Assembly (NCBI GenBank): GCA_001940855.1
Contig: MSGS01000075.1
Span: 1 to 64,000 of the forward strand
Reading direction: 5' to 3'
From: Christensenellaceae bacterium Phil1
GTDB taxonomy: Bacteria; Bacillota; Clostridia; Christensenellales; CAG-138
Length of the DNA: 64,000 nucleotides
Shown: piece by piece, positions 52,301 to 61,459 of the stretch
Layout: every line of letters begins with the position of its first letter
Position numbering within the stretch: the first letter of the stretch is position 1
The notes under the pieces: model-generated
The model's input: only the letters and a program-made list of their open reading frames with translations
What the model was told of the DNA's origin: nothing
Database searches by the model: none
Translations under genes and position numbers: made by a program

Positions 52301-55300
52301 CGGTGCGCTCACGTCCCCCTGCGTTATGCTGAGCTGCCCCATTGCGTCAATTATGCTCCTGCCGCGGCCCGGCATAATCAATGCGTCGGTAGTATACACA
52401 GCGTCGCTTTTCAGCGTGTCCGCATCAATAAGCGTGGCGTATGCCCAAAGCGCAGCCCCCTTCACGCTGCGCCTTGTAAGTAGCACCCCGCCCGCGTGTA
52501 GCGCCGCATCTATGCTAAGCCTTACGAACGCCGGATGCGCGGCGTATTCTTCCCTGTCCGCAAGCGCCATTTCCGTAAATGTGCCCACGTCCGCGCGCAG
52601 CTCGCCGTCCGTAGTATTGGTAAGGCTTATCAGCCTTATCTCCGCATCCCGCGCGGGGTCAACGTATGTTTCTGCCCTTAGCTTAACGCCGTGCAGCTCC
52701 TTTTCATGCACCACGCGGAAATCATCCAGCGTGCAGCGGCATGTCCCTTGCCCGTTTGCCGGCGCGTCTGTCAGGGTGAAGGCCGCATTCCCCGCGTTCA
52801 CGGCTATGAACGTCCCGTCCGTGCAGCGCATGCCGTCGGGCGTATATTTTGTTATGTCCCTGCCGCGGCGCGCGCTGTACCCCGTGCCGTTATCGCACAC
52901 AAATACGGTGTAGCTTCCGTTTGAAAGAAGCTTTGCTTCGCTAACCCTGTATTGCCCGTGCGATACCCTTGGCGGCCTTGCGGCGCAGGGCTTGATTTCC
53001 CGCTCCCTTCGCGGAAGATACCGGCGGATGGCCACGGCGTGGCTGCTGCGCCTTTCTTCAAGCAATGTGTTGGCCGCGCGGGCGTATGCATTGGAAAGGA
53101 ACAACTTGCTTATGCAGTTATCCTTCAGCGCGTTCGCCGCCGCGCAGAGCGCCATACCCTGATGGTGCGCCATGTAGCTTTCAACGGTTTTCATATCGCA
53201 ATTATCGGGAAGCCTGCGCGCGGTGAAATCCACCGCCTCGTAAAACCCGTACTTGCCCCGCGCGCCTATGGCCTCCAGCCGCCTTAAATTGGCCGCAGCC
53301 TCGTTCGGGTCGGTCATCAGCGCAAGCATGCTTGCATACGGCGCCGCTACGCTTTCCTCCTCCCTGTACGGGCAAAGGGCAAGCCGCCTTTCGCCAAAGG
53401 CGCGATATTGATAAAGCATGTTCGCATCGAATGCATAGTAGCCCGATTCGCTCACGCCCCACGGAATGCCCCGCCGCGCGCAAAGCTGCTGCACATAAAC
53501 GGCGTTCTCGGCGCTTTCCCCCGCCGCGCTCATATATACGCTGCCCGTGAATATTATCGGCATAAGGTATTCAAACATTGTGCCGCTCCACGACAGATGC
53601 ACCCTTCGCGTGCGCACGGAGGTGAGCAGGCGCGAAAGCGAATAATAATACCGCGCGTCTATCTTGTTCAGCGCGGCGGCAACGAAATACGTCAGCCGCG
53701 CTTCGGATGCAAAAAGATCGTAACGGCTTTTTGAAAGCCTGCCCGCTTCCGCGTCAAGGCCGATGGAAAGCAGCTTCCTTTCCCCGTCCGCAAGCAAGCC
53801 GAAATCAATATCCGTATACAGCGCGCCAAACCGCGCCGCGGTCTCCTTATGCCCGAGCGAACTAAGCTTCACCTCCGCGCACATAAGCGCCGCGGCAAGA
53901 TTGCCGCTGTCCACCGTTGAAACGTATTTCGGGTGCAGCGGCCGCATGGTTTCGACGGAGTACCAGTTATAAAGATGCCCGTGCCATTTTTCAAGTCCTT
54001 CAATGGCGCGGCAAATGCCCGAAAGCATTTTGCAAAGCCTGTTTTCGTCAATAAAGCCAAGCTCCTGCGCCGCTATTGCGGACGTTATCGCCATGCCTAT
54101 ATTGGTGGGCGAAGTATTGTTCACGGCCCTGCCGAGCGGCCTGTGCTGAAAATTATCCGGCGGGAGGAAGCCGTTCTTCTCCGTGCAGAACGTTTCAAAA
54201 AAGCCCCATGTGTCCCGCGCGGCGGCTAATATATACTGCCGGTTTTCCGCGTTCAGCTCCTTATGCGTAAGCGGCGCGTCAAGATACATTATAAGCACCC
54301 CGGCGGATGCAAACAGCGCAAGCAGCAGCATGCACGCAAGCCGCGCCCCAATGAACGCCCCCGCAAGAAACAGCGCCGCAAAAGCCGCGCACGGCCACAT
54401 AGCGGCATAATATTTGCCAAGCTCGCCCATGTTGCCGCCGCCCTGCGCCGCGGTTTGCCATTGCAGCATGTTTTTATGCGAAGCATACACGCGCCACAGC
54501 GTGCGCACTATTGCGTCCGCCGTCCGCACGGCTGCATAGGGCAGCGTGGATAGCTGCATAAGGCCATTTAGCAGCGCGGGCTTTGCCTCCTCAATAGCCC
54601 CGCGCACGTCCAGCTCATCAATCCGCGCGGTAACAAAGCGCCTTATAAGGCCGATAAGCTCCCATACCGCCCCGCGGCACAAGGCAATAAGAGCCAGCGC
54701 CGCATACAGCCCGCCGTTGGTATACGGCATAAGCATAAAGCATACAAGCGCCGCTATCGGCACAAGGCTATTTAGCATATTCCCCAAAAGCTTCGCCCTG
54801 CCGAGCGCGCCTATCGGGTTACAGTAAGCCGCGCCGGAAGCATCCCGCGTTTTGCGCATGGCAAAGGGCAAAAGCTGCCAATCCCCGCGTATCCAGCGGT
54901 GCTGCCGCTTCCACCACGGCAAAAACGCCGCCGGTTCCTCATCAAAAAGGGTAATATCGTGCGCAAAGCCCGCGCGCAGGTAGCAGCCTTCTATCAGATC
55001 ATGGCTCAGTATTGCGTTATCGGGTAGCTTACCGAACAGCGCAGAATAAAAGCAGCTTATATTGAATATCCCCTTCCCGCCGAAAAGGCCGGTTCCGTAC
55101 ACATCCTGATAATATTCGCCAGCAAGCGAAGAATATATGTCCACCCCTGCCGAGCGGGATATTAATGCGGCGAATCTGCTCCTTGCCGCGCCGCTGAGCG
55201 TTTGCCGCATGCGCGGCACTATCACGCCGTAGCCCGCGCGCACTATGCCCGCGCCGTCCTGCTCGGGGGCGTTGAGCGGATGCTCCATCGCGCCCACAAG

Positions 55301-57097
55301 CCTTTTAAGCTCGCCCTTTGGCAGCACGGTGTCCGCGTCAAGCGTAAGGCAGTATTTTATGTTTGCCGGAAGCGGAGCCGTTATCAGCGCGAACGGCTCG
55401 TCGTCCCCGTTTATTATCAATGAACACAGTTCCATTATCGCGCCGCGCTTGCGCTCATGCCCCATGTATTTTCCGCTTGCAGCGGAGTATGTGCGCCTTC
55501 TGTGCAGAAAATAGAATATGGTTTCGCCATCCTTGGCGTATTGCGCGTTCAACTCCGCCGTTTGCTTTTTGGCAAGGGCTATAATGCCGTCCTCGCCGTC
55601 CATATGCTCCGCATCGCTGTCCTTAAAATCGCCAAGCACGGCAAAGCAGCAGTTTTTATACGGGTTGGCAAGGTAATGCGTTTCAAGCCGCCTAAGCGCC
55701 GCAGTCACGTCCCCTTCGCCCGTTATAAGCACCGGCACGCTCACTATCGTTGCGGCATGATCGCTTATGCCTTCTTCAAGCGAAAGCCTTGGTATGCGCC
55801 GCGGAGGGCATAGCTTCAGCGCGAAGCGAACCATTATTTCCCGCGCAATACACCACGCCGGTATTATGCCGACCATCGCCGCTACCCACCCCGCCATACC
55901 GCAGAGCGCGATAAGCGCAAGCATTATAACCCCCTCGCCGCAAAGGGCGAGCGCAAGGCGCGTATCCTCATCCGCATAGTCAAAGCGCCTGTCCGGCCTT
56001 AGCGCGGAGCAAAGGCGGCTTATGCCCTCCTGCTCAATAAGATAATAGCCTATGTGCGCCGCCTTGCCCGTGCCTTCGCCCGCAAGCCTTGCCGCCATGC
56101 GCGCGGCAACCGTTTCCCCCGCGCCGCACCGCGCCGCGATGCGCTCAAGCTGCTGCGCATAGTACCCGCGGGACGCTTCATCCATTGCGCGGTATGTTGT
56201 ATCCTGCCTCAATATGCTTTCCGGTTCGCTGTATCTTCCAAAGAACGCGCCGCGGTCTATCCCCTGCAAATATTTCAGCGACGCTATGGCGTTCCCTATG
56301 CGCCGCGCACAGGCTAAAGCAACGTTCCTGTCCCGCGAAAGGAGCCTGTCCGCCGCGCTGCCGCTGAGAGAGAGCCGCTCCTCTATCCGTTCGCACAGCG
56401 CGTATTCGTCCCGCTCCCGAAGTATTGTCATCAGCCGCTCCGCCGCCGCAGGGTTCTGCTCAAGCTCCAGCTTTGCTGTTATCGCGTCCCTGCGCCGGCT
56501 TCCCTTCGGCATTGCGCATAGTTTTTCCGCAGCAGCCTCCGCCGCGGCATACTGCTCGGCGCGTATGCATATGCTGTCCGCATCCAGCCGTAGCTGCCGC
56601 ACAAGCGCCAAATTAAGCATGCCTATAAGCGCGCGCACCTCCCGCATTTTAAGCGGCCTTACGGCCTGATACGCGGCAATATAGCCTTCAATCGTTTCGC
56701 CCGTTATGCGCCCGCCGCCCCTGCCCGCCATCTCCACCGCCATTGAATACAGCCGCGGGCAGCCTATCCTGTCGCCCTCCGCTTCAAGCGGCAGCGCGCC
56801 AAGCTCCCGCGCGTAGTTCTCCGCTTCGCCTGCGGCTTTTTCTATTATGTAAAACGAATCCGCAAATTCGTCCGCGCCCACGGGCAGCTCCGTGCCGCCG
56901 CCGTTAGCAGCCTCCAGCGCGGCGTTGGCGTCCTCAATGGCACGCCTGTCGTCCTTGGCGGCGCGTGCGTTCGCCCTGTAAAACGCGCTTTTTCCTTCCC
57001 GCACAGCGCGCGAGGCCGTTTCCCGCGCAAGCGCATTCAGCTTTTCTATTGATAGCTCGGCGTCCCTCAAGCCGCCGTATAAATCGTATTTCCGCAT
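49340..57097 (-). CDS. Cyclic beta-1,2-glucan synthase-like protein (GT84-GH94)
   Basis: Giant 2585-residue membrane enzyme. The N-terminal ~380 residues are helical, then two membrane helices (~385-430). A GT2-like domain has TLDADTVLP near 587 and the QHRWIRGDW motif near 734, followed by more helices (~790-930). A glycoamylase-like domain begins near 975 (GFLPPDNFQHRPLG). The C-terminal GH94 phosphorylase-like part has GGGDWNDGMDNVG near 2287. This is the domain order of NdvB-type enzymes that build and cyclise beta-1,2-glucan. The start at 57097 has GGGAGGG upstream. It stands alone, with no exporter gene nearby. Confidence 0.85.
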   Translation of the reverse strand: MRKYDLYGGLRDAELSIEKLNALARETASRAVREGKSAFYRANARAAKDDRRAIEDANAALEAANGGGTELPVGADEFADSFYIIEKAAGEAENYARELGALPLEAEGDRIGCPRLYSMAVEMAGRGGGRITGETIEGYIAAYQAVRPLKMREVRALIGMLNLALVRQLRLDADSICIRAEQYAAAEAAAEKLCAMPKGSRRRDAITAKLELEQNPAAAERLMTILRERDEYALCERIEERLSLSGSAADRLLSRDRNVALACARRIGNAIASLKYLQGIDRGAFFGRYSEPESILRQDTTYRAMDEASRGYYAQQLERIAARCGAGETVAARMAARLAGEGTGKAAHIGYYLIEQEGISRLCSALRPDRRFDYADEDTRLALALCGEGVIMLALIALCGMAGWVAAMVGIIPAWCIAREIMVRFALKLCPPRRIPRLSLEEGISDHAATIVSVPVLITGEGDVTAALRRLETHYLANPYKNCCFAVLGDFKDSDAEHMDGEDGIIALAKKQTAELNAQYAKDGETIFYFLHRRRTYSAASGKYMGHERKRGAIMELCSLIINGDDEPFALITAPLPANIKYCLTLDADTVLPKGELKRLVGAMEHPLNAPEQDGAGIVRAGYGVIVPRMRQTLSGAARSRFAALISRSAGVDIYSSLAGEYYQDVYGTGLFGGKGIFNISCFYSALFGKLPDNAILSHDLIEGCYLRAGFAHDITLFDEEPAAFLPWWKRQHRWIRGDWQLLPFAMRKTRDASGAAYCNPIGALGRAKLLGNMLNSLVPIAALVCFMLMPYTNGGLYAALALIALCRGAVWELIGLIRRFVTARIDELDVRGAIEEAKPALLNGLMQLSTLPYAAVRTADAIVRTLWRVYASHKNMLQWQTAAQGGGNMGELGKYYAAMWPCAAFAALFLAGAFIGARLACMLLLALFASAGVLIMYLDAPLTHKELNAENRQYILAAARDTWGFFETFCTEKNGFLPPDNFQHRPLGRAVNNTSPTNIGMAITSAIAAQELGFIDENRLCKMLSGICRAIEGLEKWHGHLYNWYSVETMRPLHPKYVSTVDSGNLAAALMCAEVKLSSLGHKETAARFGALYTDIDFGLLADGERKLLSIGLDAEAGRLSKSRYDLFASEARLTYFVAAALNKIDARYYYSLSRLLTSVRTRRVHLSWSGTMFEYLMPIIFTGSVYMSAAGESAENAVYVQQLCARRGIPWGVSESGYYAFDANMLYQYRAFGERRLALCPYREEESVAAPYASMLALMTDPNEAAANLRRLEAIGARGKYGFYEAVDFTARRLPDNCDMKTVESYMAHHQGMALCAAANALKDNCISKLFLSNAYARAANTLLEERRSSHAVAIRRYLPRREREIKPCAARPPRVSHGQYRVSEAKLLSNGSYTVFVCDNGTGYSARRGRDITKYTPDGMRCTDGTFIAVNAGNAAFTLTDAPANGQGTCRCTLDDFRVVHEKELHGVKLRAETYVDPARDAEIRLISLTNTTDGELRADVGTFTEMALADREEYAAHPAFVRLSIDAALHAGGVLLTRRSVKGAALWAYATLIDADTLKSDAVYTTDALIMPGRGRSIIDAMGQLSITQGDVSAPIEPMLCARAVRTIPPQGTARLAFVMGAEDNEHAAKEAMQAAIDGTRDIEYRAWAAEKRERSLSRVSAGKAELFERIAARAIMHIPHKNAGMAGMKAGADILYKFGIDPNVPIISMRVRSISELRRLKTLLEFMRYAYSRGVKAQLAVIGGYPMEYQNDLRSRIESLMHAMHMEGIRLIHGFELGEGDAERIEALSLIVIEPRTSLNRQFAPETARIYGNAAQGYAAEESGTAGDIEYGFDADGSFRFTLAPGQVTPLPWANIMANERFGTMVTERGGGYAWGGNSRQAKLTPWYNDPVRDPMGSFMLIMDKHSGRVCQIEAGPLAHTARTVRYGFGYSLYTGEEGGIRMAECVFTDDTAAVRYALITLENAGDTAAEMRLFFGAELTLGEREHRHAIHTRRTERGMLARSLMNGEQAYIACIGADCEYGDEREALLNGAWMAEETLRMVGTAQGFAALRADISIPKGEVRKLCICLGGGNEEAMAAICSQSTGDIEHKLDCIKAAWRDKLGVIKIKTPDARLDTLMNGRLCYQTLASRVLGKTGYYQCSGATGFRDQLQDMLALMYAEPGRARRHIIECAAHQFREGDVMHWWHEGDTGVRTHISDDRLFLPYVAAEYARITGDKAIWHERAAYVSGPELGEAERDIYRRMERTEEKESVFTHCVRAIDSSLAVGAHGLPLMGGGDWNDGMDNVGRGGGESVWLGMFLYDVLLRFVPLCADMGEGERAAKYAEHADKLKAAVQANAWDGAWYVRAYFAGGQTLGGAENECCRIDLICQAWAGITGMANAETAFASAMNALVDTRHATAALLAPAFAKADESIGYITAYVPGVRENGGQYTHAAAWMIKAACALGRANDAHALIRLLNPIERTASREGMLSYMGEPYAVAGDVYTTARQKGRAGWTWYTGAAAWIYKCVLEDVLGFKKSGDTLKIEPCTEFEEYEIEYRFGGAKYYITVKKGERQGYADGIRLADDGKEHTIVLYRE

Positions 57098-57176
57098 TAT
57101 AAAAAGACCCTCCCGCAAAAGGCATATTGCCTATTATCTGCAAAAAGGGTCCAAATTATATGCGTTTGTTGTGCAT

Positions 57177-57674
57177 TCAGCCTTCGGTATGCTCCGCCGC
57201 CTGTTCAGCTGCTGACTCTTCCGCATCCGCCTTGCCATCCATCTCAGCATCGGCAGTATCTTCGCTCTCAGCCTCCGCCGCTTCATTGGATTCCGGTTCG
57301 GCCTTTGCTTCGCCCTCAGTCTCCGCCGCCTCGGTGCTTTCGGCTTCTGGTTCAGCCGTTTCCGCTTCTGCTGCCGCGGGTTCGCTCTCAGGCTCGGACG
57401 TTGCCGTTTTGGGCGCGGCTGTCTGCTCCTGCCCGGGCTCGGCTTGGGCGTTTGCCGTGCTTTCCGCCTGTTCGCGCTTTTGCTCCGCGGCGCTTTCGTG
57501 GAAGCGCTCAAGCTCCTCAAGCAGCATCTTGTTGCGCAGCCTTGCCACGTCCAGCTCCTGCTTTATTCGGTCAAATTCGCGTATCACCTCGTCAAGAAAG
57601 CTGTCCACTTCCCCCGCGTCGTAGCCCAAGAAGGCGCGCGTGAAGGTTTTGTTTATGATTACGTCTCTGTTCAT
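57177..57674 (-). CDS. DivIVA-domain protein with acidic tail
   Basis: The 165-residue protein has an N-terminal DivIVA/GpsB-like lipid-binding domain, INKTFTRAFLGYDAGEVDSF, then a coiled-coil VIREFDRIKQELDVARLR (to ~60). From residue ~70 to the end it is almost entirely Glu/Ala/Thr/Ser, with no further structure visible. DivIVA proteins sit at curved membranes and poles. It is downstream of sepF, the usual Clostridia arrangement. The low-complexity tail is longer than the folded part. Confidence 0.85.
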   Translation of the reverse strand: MNRDVIINKTFTRAFLGYDAGEVDSFLDEVIREFDRIKQELDVARLRNKMLLEELERFHESAAEQKREQAESTANAQAEPGQEQTAAPKTATSEPESEPAAAEAETAEPEAESTEAAETEGEAKAEPESNEAAEAESEDTADAEMDGKADAEESAAEQAAEHTEG

Positions 57675-57701
57675 AAGCGGCTGTTCCTCTGCTGAAGTTA
57701 C

Positions 57702-57726
57702 GGCCGCCGCAGCATGTGCGGCGGCC
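57702..57726 (-). other. Stem-loop between sepF and the divIVA-like gene
   Basis: GGCCGCCGCA (57702-57711) and its perfect complement (57717-57726) enclose a 5-base loop. There is no U-tract, so it may be a processing or stability hairpin within the operon. Confidence 0.5.
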
Positions 57727-57737
57727 CGTGGGGCGGA

Positions 57738-58187
57738 TCAAATGATGCCGTCCTCGTCGTTTTCTCCGTTGCCTATAACGTCATAGTTGGTGGGGGCTAC
57801 GACGAATATGCCGCGGGAGATTTTGTAAATGGTGCCGTTGAGCGCGTATATTGCGCCGGCCATGAAGTCCAAAATACGCTGCGCGCAGTCAAGATCCAGC
57901 TCTTCCATGTTGACAATAACAGGTTTGCGGCTCTTGAGATTGTCGATGATATTCTGGGTATCCTCGTAGCTTACGGGATGATAGACTATCATCTTCAGCT
58001 GAGCGGCGTTGGGGAGGGAAACTACGTTGGATTCGCTATGCACGTTTTTCTTCGCGCGGTTTCCGAAATTCACCACGTTGTTGTCGCGGGATTCATCCTC
58101 GTAATTCACGTCCTCGTAAACCTCATCGTCGGCGCCGTTTTCCTCAATACCGATGTATTCAAGAAACTTGCCCAATACTCCTGCCAT
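57738..58187 (-). CDS. sepF: Cell division protein SepF
   Basis: The 149-residue protein anchors and bundles FtsZ. The N-terminal amphipathic membrane helix is MAGVLGKFLEYIGI, followed by an acidic linker and the SepF domain (MIVYHPVSYEDTQNIIDNLKS, VNMEELDLDCAQRILDFMAG, ISRGIFVVAPTNYDV). Length fits the family. It has a GGAGGAAT ribosome site and follows yggS, as in many Bacillota. Confidence 0.95.
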   Translation of the reverse strand: MAGVLGKFLEYIGIEENGADDEVYEDVNYEDESRDNNVVNFGNRAKKNVHSESNVVSLPNAAQLKMIVYHPVSYEDTQNIIDNLKSRKPVIVNMEELDLDCAQRILDFMAGAIYALNGTIYKISRGIFVVAPTNYDVIGNGENDEDGII

Positions 58188-58283
58188 TTTGTTATTCCTC
58201 CAATTAAAAATATTCTTTTTGGCGCTTGGAGAAATAGTTCCTTGGTTTTCGGGAAAATTTATGCCGTTCGGGCTGATATATGT

Positions 58284-58988
58284 TTACGCCTTCGGGCCGG
58301 GCCGCATCCGCTCCCCGAAAAGCGCGTGGCCAATGCGCACCATTGTTGCGCCTTCGGCCACGGCGGCCCTGTAATCCCCGCTCATTCCCATGGAAAGCGT
58401 GTTCATAAAAACGTTGGGCATGTCATACCCATTCGCCTTTTCAAACAGCTCCCTCATCATTGCGAAGTAGCGGCGCACATTCTCCCCGTCCACCGCGGGG
58501 GGAATGCACATCAACCCATCCACCCTAATGCCGGGCAGGCGGGAAATACTCGATAAAAATTCGTTCAGCTTGTCCGGCTCCGCGCCGCCCTTTTGCGGTT
58601 CGGAGCCTATGTTGACCTCAATGAGCACATCCTGAACTATGTTTTTCTTTTGAGCCAGACGGGATATTTCGTTCGCCAGCTCAATGCGGTCCACGGATTG
58701 TATGGTTTTCACGCGGCCTATAATGTATTTTACCTTATTGGTCTGCAATTGTCCAATAAAATGCACGTCCGCGCCGAATTCTTCAAACATGGGCATTTTT
58801 TCGCCCAGCTCCTGCGCGCGGCTTTCGCCGAAAACGTTCGCGCCCGCCTCATGCGCCAGGCGTATGCGTTCTTCGTCCACGAACTTGCTCACCGCAACAA
58901 GGGTTATGTCCTCTGCCCTTCTTCCGGCCTGCTTTGCGGCGTCGGCTACGTTTTGGCATATCTCAAGGTAATTTTCGCGTATGCTCAT
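58284..58988 (-). CDS. PLP homeostasis protein YggS/PipY family
   Basis: Alanine-racemase-fold, PLP-binding protein of 234 residues. The PLP lysine is in ITLVAVSKFVDEERIR near residue 33; other family segments are NVFGESRAQELGEKM, HFIGQLQTNKVKYI, IEVNIGSEPQKGG and SMGMSGDYRAAVAEGATMVRIGHALFG. It buffers pyridoxal phosphate and has no known enzyme activity. Its start overlaps the HlyD-like gene by 4 bases; sepF follows after ~100 bases. Confidence 0.94.
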   Translation of the reverse strand: MSIRENYLEICQNVADAAKQAGRRAEDITLVAVSKFVDEERIRLAHEAGANVFGESRAQELGEKMPMFEEFGADVHFIGQLQTNKVKYIIGRVKTIQSVDRIELANEISRLAQKKNIVQDVLIEVNIGSEPQKGGAEPDKLNEFLSSISRLPGIRVDGLMCIPPAVDGENVRRYFAMMRELFEKANGYDMPNVFMNTLSMGMSGDYRAAVAEGATMVRIGHALFGERMRPGPKA

Positions 58989-60169
58989 GGCTTTTTATAC
59001 CTCATTCCTTCGCTGAGCGCGCCCTCTCCGTCCCGCGCGCGGATAATTGCATTGTCCTCATCGCTTGCAATAATATCTATCTGCACGTCGTAATCGTCCT
59101 CGCCGTTTTCTATTGTTATTATGCCTGCGCCGTCCTTGTAGCCTATCGCGTCAAGCGGCACCGTAAGCCCGCTCACGCTGCCGCGCGCGGTAATGGTTAT
59201 AACGCGGCTGTTGAGCAGCGGGCCCATATCCTCGCTCAGCTCAAGCATATTCAGCACGCCCGCTTCCGAATGAATGAGCTCCATTGCATTAGCGGTAAAG
59301 CTCTGCTCCTCGTATCCGTCAAACGTAACGGTATACGTTTGCCCTTCGCAAAGGCTTGCAGCGTCGCTTTTATTCGTTACGAATGCGGCGTACCAAAGGC
59401 GCGTGTTCACAAGCCTGTACAGCAGGTTGTTTGACGAACCGCCAAGCGTATCCACCGTGCCTGCAACGGTAGTGTTCACAAGGGCTGCGTTCACGGTATC
59501 GAGCTTATCCTTATTGAGCACCTGCTCAAAGCCGTCAAAATAAAAGCTTACGCGCCCGTCCTTGGCGGCGGTAATGTCCGTTTTATATGACGCAAGCTGG
59601 TTCAGCTTATCCTCGCGCGAATTATACAGCCGCGTCAGCTCCTCCGTGGGCTGCACGGTGTTTTTAAGGAATGTTCGGCGCTGCAGCATAAGGGCTTTGA
59701 GCTCGTTTTGCAGCGCGAGCGTGTCCCCTTCGCCGTTTGCGCTTACGGCTGCGCGTATGGCGGCGCGCTTCTGCTCGATTTGCAGCTCAATGCTGGATAA
59801 CTCCGCGTTGTCCACGCCGCTCAGCTGCGTCTTTTGCGCGTTGTATATTTCCGTTTCCGTGCTCAGCAAGGACTGCGCCATGTCGTCCGTATAGCCCCAT
59901 TTATAAACGGTAGCTATCGGCATGCCTTCGTACACCGTATCCCCTTCGCCTATTTTGAATTCCACCCTGTCGTACTTATCCACGCTTATGCTCATTTCGT
60001 CGCGTATAAGCACGGCTTTTTTGGTTATAACGGCTTCCATGCTGCCCTGCTTCAGCGTGCCGCCCGCGCTGTCCTGCAATGCTATTGCAAGCACGGCCAT
60101 GGCTATGCCTATTATAAACGTAAGTACCAAATAAAACTTTGGCTTTATCTTTACCCGCCTTCGGCTCAT
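58985..60169 (-). CDS. HlyD-like membrane protein of the sepF cluster
   Basis: The 394-residue protein has one N-terminal membrane helix (VLTFIIGIAMAVLAIALQDS, near 14-33), a barrel-sandwich start (AVITKKAVLIRDEMSISVDK, GEGDTVYEGMPIATVYKWG), a helical hairpin region (~90-180) and a C-terminal beta domain. It resembles HlyD-type adaptors but has no transporter partner. Such proteins are found next to yggS-sepF in many Clostridia; their function is not established. A role at the division site is inferred only from position. Start has AAGGAGG. Confidence 0.72.
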   Translation of the reverse strand: MSRRRVKIKPKFYLVLTFIIGIAMAVLAIALQDSAGGTLKQGSMEAVITKKAVLIRDEMSISVDKYDRVEFKIGEGDTVYEGMPIATVYKWGYTDDMAQSLLSTETEIYNAQKTQLSGVDNAELSSIELQIEQKRAAIRAAVSANGEGDTLALQNELKALMLQRRTFLKNTVQPTEELTRLYNSREDKLNQLASYKTDITAAKDGRVSFYFDGFEQVLNKDKLDTVNAALVNTTVAGTVDTLGGSSNNLLYRLVNTRLWYAAFVTNKSDAASLCEGQTYTVTFDGYEEQSFTANAMELIHSEAGVLNMLELSEDMGPLLNSRVITITARGSVSGLTVPLDAIGYKDGAGIITIENGEDDYDVQIDIIASDEDNAIIRARDGEGALSEGMRYKKP

Positions 60170-60190
60170 CGGCTTTCCTCCTTATCTATT

Positions 60191-61456
60191 TCAGCCCTTT
60201 ATGAGCCGCTCTATCGTGCGCGTATCCATGCCGGCGGTCTTTCCCGCAACGAATGCACACATATTGCTTGGGTCAAGCGTTTCGTTCAGTATATCTTCAA
60301 CGTCCGCCATGCTGACTGCCTCAAGCTTTTTTATAAGCCTTGCCTCCTCTTCCGCCCGGCCCAGAAGCAGCTCCGCCTTGCCTATGGCGCTGCTGCGCGC
60401 GGATGTGCTTTCGCAGGAAAGTATGTAGCTTACGCGCATCTGCTCCTTCGCCCGGTCGAACTCCGCCTTTGTTATGCCGTCCCTGCGCGCGGAGGCAAGC
60501 TCGTTCAGTATAAGCTCCGTCACCTTAGCCGCGTTTGCAAGGCCGGTTCCGGCGTATGCGGTAAGGTAGCCGGTTTCGGCATAGGACGTTGGGTAAGTAT
60601 AGGTAGAATACGCAAGGCCGCGCTCCTCCCTTATGCGCTGGAACAGGCGCGAGCTCATGCACCCGCCAAGCACATTGCTCAGCACAAGCATTGCAAAGCG
60701 CCTGTCGTCATTTGCGCCAAAGCCGGGCATGCCTATGCATATATGCGCCTGCTCGGCGTCCCTGTCCGCGAAGGCCACGCGCCCGCCCGTGCCAATGGCG
60801 GAGGGTATGCGTTCTTCCCCCACGCCCGCGCGCATGGCGCCGAATTTATCCCAAAGCATTGCGTCAAGCTTGGCTTTATCAAAGCTGCCCGCAACGGATA
60901 TTACCGTATCGCCGCCGCGGTAGCGCTTGTCCATATAATCAATAAGCGACTGCCGCGTGAAAGCGTTCACGCTGTCCGCCGTGCCGAGTATGTTCGGCGC
61001 AACGGCGCAGCCTTCATACAAAAGCGAGCATATGCCTTCGTTTGCAACGTCCTCGGGCGAATCGTCGTTCATAAGGATTTCTTCCGTAACAACGCCCTTT
61101 TCGCGCTCTATATCGCCCGCATCGAGCTTTGAACGCAAAATAAGGTCGCTTATTATATCCACGGCCTTTTCAATATGCTCGTCCAGCACCTTTGCATAAA
61201 AGCATGTGCATTCCTTGGACGTGAAGGCGTTAAGGTTGCCGCCTATGTCATCCATCTCCGCGGCTATTTTGGATGCGCTGCGGCTCTCGGTCCCCTTGAA
61301 CAGAATATGCTCAATAAAATGGGACATGCCGTGTTCCTTCTCCGCTTCGTAAACCGAGCCGGACTTTACCCACACGGCTACCGACGCGCTGCGGCAATCA
61401 GGCATTTTTTCATACACGGCCCTTATGCCGTTCTTCAATACTGTTTTTTCTATCAA
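60191..61456 (-). CDS. M16 family zinc peptidase
   Basis: Pitrilysin/processing-peptidase-like protein of 421 residues. The inverted zinc motif HFIEHILFKGT (HxxEH) is near residue 47, with the third ligand Glu about 75 residues later in VVTEEILMNDDS-type EKGVVTEEIL. The second, inactive half has SSRLFQRIREERGLAYSTYT, the conserved R-Y element. This matches the YmxG/MlpA type found in sporulating Bacillota. The start is TTG, 3 bases after the upstream stop; MIEKTVLKNGIRAVYEK aligns with the family N-terminus. Confidence 0.9.
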   Translation of the reverse strand: MIEKTVLKNGIRAVYEKMPDCRSASVAVWVKSGSVYEAEKEHGMSHFIEHILFKGTESRSASKIAAEMDDIGGNLNAFTSKECTCFYAKVLDEHIEKAVDIISDLILRSKLDAGDIEREKGVVTEEILMNDDSPEDVANEGICSLLYEGCAVAPNILGTADSVNAFTRQSLIDYMDKRYRGGDTVISVAGSFDKAKLDAMLWDKFGAMRAGVGEERIPSAIGTGGRVAFADRDAEQAHICIGMPGFGANDDRRFAMLVLSNVLGGCMSSRLFQRIREERGLAYSTYTYPTSYAETGYLTAYAGTGLANAAKVTELILNELASARRDGITKAEFDRAKEQMRVSYILSCESTSARSSAIGKAELLLGRAEEEARLIKKLEAVSMADVEDILNETLDPSNMCAFVAGKTAGMDTRTIERLIKG

Positions 61457-61459
61457 GTC

